Shown piece after piece: positions 14,088 to 15,271 of a DNA stretch of 15,271 bases. The notes under the pieces were generated by a model. The model was not told where the DNA came from. It did no database searches and saw nothing but the letters and a program-made list of their open reading frames with translations. This DNA is from JBOGFC01 sp050742155 (lineage in GTDB: Bacteria; Actinomycetota; Acidimicrobiia; Spongiisociales; JALYHC01), in contig JBOGFC010000134.1 of assembly GCA_050742155.1 (NCBI GenBank), positions 1 to 15,271 of the forward strand, read 5' to 3'. The position numbers and the translations under genes are program-made. How positions within the stretch are numbered: position 1 is the stretch's first letter; the number at the start of each line of letters is the position of its first letter.

Positions 14088-14146
14088 TGGTCAGCCGACT
14101 CTCCGCTCCCCAAAGCGGGGCCGGGCCGGCTGGGGCTCCCTGACCC
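14088..14146. repeat. 59-bp repeat, copy 2
   Basis: Ungapped partner of 6554-6612 (49 of 59 identical). The GGTCAG and CTGACC ends pair, and CCGCT-loop-AGCGG forms an inner hairpin. Just before it, CTGACC at 14070-14075 could pair with the same GGTCAG arm, giving an alternative fold. On the minus strand it is the end of the 88-aa frame at 14091-14357. Around it, 13987-14015 and 14147-14468 hold no other gene I can support apart from that frame. Confidence 0.7.
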
Positions 14147-14357
14147 AGAGGGGCGCCGGGAGGAACATGGTGGGCCGGAGCGGGACGAAGATCCCGGGGT
14201 GCTCGCTGCGGGCCGCCCAGCGGATGCGCGGCCAGCTGTCCCGACCGATCTTGACCTGACCACAGTGGCAGTGGCGCCGCGTCAGCCCGGCGCCCACGGG
14301 ATGCTGCCGATACTGGTGCTCGTGCTGGGCTCGGCTCCTCGGTCTCCAAAGTCGCAT
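14091..14357 (-). CDS. Doubtful small protein with CHCG motif (88 aa)
   Basis: An ATG at 14355-14357 follows AGGGAGG by four bases. The frame contains RRHCHCGQVKIGRDSWPRIR and LRPTMFLPAPLW, and ends VREPQPARPRFGERRVG. I recognise no family. One His-Cys-His-Cys cluster could bind a metal, but there is no second half of a zinc site. In favour of coding: its last codons recur at 6554-6612 with several silent changes. Against: GC-rich DNA easily leaves open frames, and the region around it consists of gene scraps. It lies 111 bases behind the HxlR regulator on the same strand. Confidence 0.3.
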   Translation of the reverse strand: MRLWRPRSRAQHEHQYRQHPVGAGLTRRHCHCGQVKIGRDSWPRIRWAARSEHPGIFVPLRPTMFLPAPLWVREPQPARPRFGERRVG

Positions 14358-14468
14358 GATGCCTCCCTTGCTCGCCGTCCAGTCATCGGCCCCTCCTGCG
14401 GGACTTTCGGAGCATTCCGGCTCGGCCCGGGAGAACTAGTGCTCCTCCGGAACTCGAGGTCCTGCAAC

Positions 14469-14891
14469 TCAGACGAAACGGAGGTCGGACTCGCCGTGGT
14501 CTTCGTGCACCGGGTGGGCGCAGGTCGGGCAATACCAGCGGGCCTCCATCGGGGTGCCGCAGGCGACGTGCCGCGGGGCGCCGGCCTCCTCGGAGTGACC
14601 CGCTCCCCAGTGGGCCAGCAAACGCAGGGTTCCGGCCAGCTCCCGACCGGGGGCGGTGAGCTCGTAGATCATCCGGAGCGGCCTCCGGGAGTACGGCCGG
14701 GCCACCACCAGCGCGTCGTGCTCCAGGCGCTTGAGGCGCTGCGACAGGATGTTGGGAGCGATGCCGGAGATGTCCCCCTCCAGGTCGGTGAAGCGGCGCG
14801 GCCCGGCTAGCAACGCATCGACGATCAGCAGGGTCCAGCGATCTCCGACCCGCTCGACTGCTTCTTCCAAAGGTGAAGACATGACCTGCAT
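14469..14891 (-). CDS. HxlR-family winged-helix regulator with a C-terminal zinc-ribbon-like tail
   Basis: 140 residues from ATG 14889-14891, chosen because GGAGG with a 7-base spacer precedes it; ATG 14882 is a second option and the open frame to 15089 has no protein character. Residues 1-100 are the HxlR winged helix: ERVGDRWTLLIVDALLAGPR, RRFTDLEGDISGIAPNILSQ, RLKRLEHDALVVARPYS, MIYELTAPGREL. The C-terminal 40 residues carry Cys-rich ACGTP and WYCPTCAHPVHEDH, which could bind zinc. HxlR proteins often sense thiol or aldehyde stress or ligands and bind next to their own gene. A tandem repeat operator candidate lies in the 63-base spacer shared with the divergent protease gene. Confidence 0.88.
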   Translation of the reverse strand: MQVMSSPLEEAVERVGDRWTLLIVDALLAGPRRFTDLEGDISGIAPNILSQRLKRLEHDALVVARPYSRRPLRMIYELTAPGRELAGTLRLLAHWGAGHSEEAGAPRHVACGTPMEARWYCPTCAHPVHEDHGESDLRFV

Positions 14892-14919
14892 GCTAAGACC
14901 TCCACGGTCCGCTATAGTG

Positions 14920-14936
14920 AGTTGCAAGTTGCAAGT
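14920..14936. promoter_or_regulatory. Tandem GTTGCAA operator candidate
   Basis: AGTTGCAAGTTGCAAGT is two 7-base units in direct repeat, each with the dyad TTGCAA, between the divergent HxlR and protease genes. TATAGT at 14913-14918 could be a -10 element, but no good -35 is placed for either strand. HxlR autoregulation is inferred from position. Confidence 0.4.
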
Positions 14937-14954
14937 TAGCTGGAAGGAGGGCCA

Positions 14955-15271
14955 ATGCTCGAGGAGCTGCAGGAGCTGATCCGTACCGTGGCCCGGGAGG
15001 TCGGGCCCGGGGTAGTGGGGATCGGTAACCGCTGGGGAACCGGATCGGGCCTCGTGGTGGCCGAGGACCGGGTGCTGACCAATGCCCACAACCTGCGGGG
15101 TGATCAGGTCACCCTCACCTTCGACGGGGGCCGGAGCGTCCCGGCCGAGGTGCTGGGGTTCGATCTGGATGGGGACCTGGCGGTGCTGGAGGCCGAGACC
15201 GACGGCGCGCCCCCGATCGCCTGGGCCTCCTCCGACGCCCCCGAGATCGGACGACCGATCCTGGCCCTCGC
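14955..15271 (+). CDS. S1C (HtrA/DegP-like) trypsin-fold serine protease, N-terminal part
   Basis: Starts at ATG 14955 behind AAGGAGG (14944-14950) and runs off the right edge after 105 complete codons. Visible features are a short N-terminal helix (LEELQELIRTVAREVGPGVV), GTGSGLVVAEDRVLTNAHNL with the catalytic His, and VLGFDLDGDLAVLEAET with the catalytic Asp. SSDAPEIGRPILAL matches the following strand that leads to the Ser loop outside the window. No signal peptide or membrane anchor is seen, unlike many HtrA proteins, so it may act in the cytoplasm. It is divergent from the HxlR regulator, which may control it. The Ser and any PDZ domain cannot be checked here. Confidence 0.82.
   Translation, partial: MLEELQELIRTVAREVGPGVVGIGNRWGTGSGLVVAEDRVLTNAHNLRGDQVTLTFDGGRSVPAEVLGFDLDGDLAVLEAETDGAPPIAWASSDAPEIGRPILAL

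Noticed and set aside
14088..14146. 59-bp repeat as an integron attC site or a tRNA gene
   Set aside because: No attC core sites (RYYYAAC/GTTRRRY) and no tRNA T-loop or acceptor pattern.

Overview
The window is high-GC DNA. Its genes are tightly packed, with many GTG/TTG starts, strong GGAGG-type ribosome binding sites and stop/start overlaps (GTGA, ATGA, TTGA). Gene content (DUF427 proteins, a Crp-type regulator, an HxlR regulator, a peroxiredoxin-like protein with an FLRHAG motif) suggests an uncultured actinobacterium, perhaps of the Acidimicrobiia type. That placement is inference. The organism must insert selenocysteine, because two genes here make sense only if an internal UGA is read through. 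No sel genes lie in the window.

Left part (1-6547). The 3' end of a sensor histidine kinase (2-148, +) is followed by a minus-strand operon with overlapping ends: Crp/Fnr-type regulator (2001-2684), DUF3179 protein (989-2004) and YjeF_N-type NAD(P)H-hydrate epimerase-like protein (291-992). The DUF3179 gene carries an in-frame TGA exactly where the family has the first Cys of its CPLC motif (U-P-L-C). A 7-bp hairpin with a GGUCC loop follows at SECIS distance. The same gene has a one-base frameshift at a C5 run. Divergent from the operon are two small membrane proteins (2842-3285, 3325-3519). A six-helix membrane protein (3525-4160, -) then diverges from an acyltransferase/flavin disulfide-oxidoreductase pair (4215-6547, +).

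Middle part (6548-9520). A 441-base graveyard holds a 59-bp repeat, an inverted remnant of the histidine-kinase 3' end and a remnant of a DUF3179 C-terminus. After it come a two-domain DUF427 protein (6989-7753), a second, intact DUF3179 lipoprotein with the ordinary Cys motif (7850-9010, -), and a single-domain DUF427 protein (9236-9520).

Right part (9651-15271). A plus-strand operon begins with a second selenoprotein, a peroxiredoxin-like UxxC protein (9651-10220). It continues with a YnjB-type substrate-binding protein, an ABC ATPase and two permeases (10217-13986). Each gene overlaps its neighbour, so the redox protein and the transporter are probably co-expressed. Behind the operon is a second graveyard (13987-14468) with a C-terminal scrap of the 147-aa membrane protein and the second copy of the 59-bp repeat. 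The window ends with an HxlR regulator (14469-14891, -) divergent from a truncated S1C serine protease (14955 onward, +), with a tandem GTTGCAA operator candidate between them.

The main result is two selenoprotein genes in separate operons, both missed by standard ORF calling. Their candidate SECIS loops lie at exactly the same distance (+21 to +25) from the UGA.
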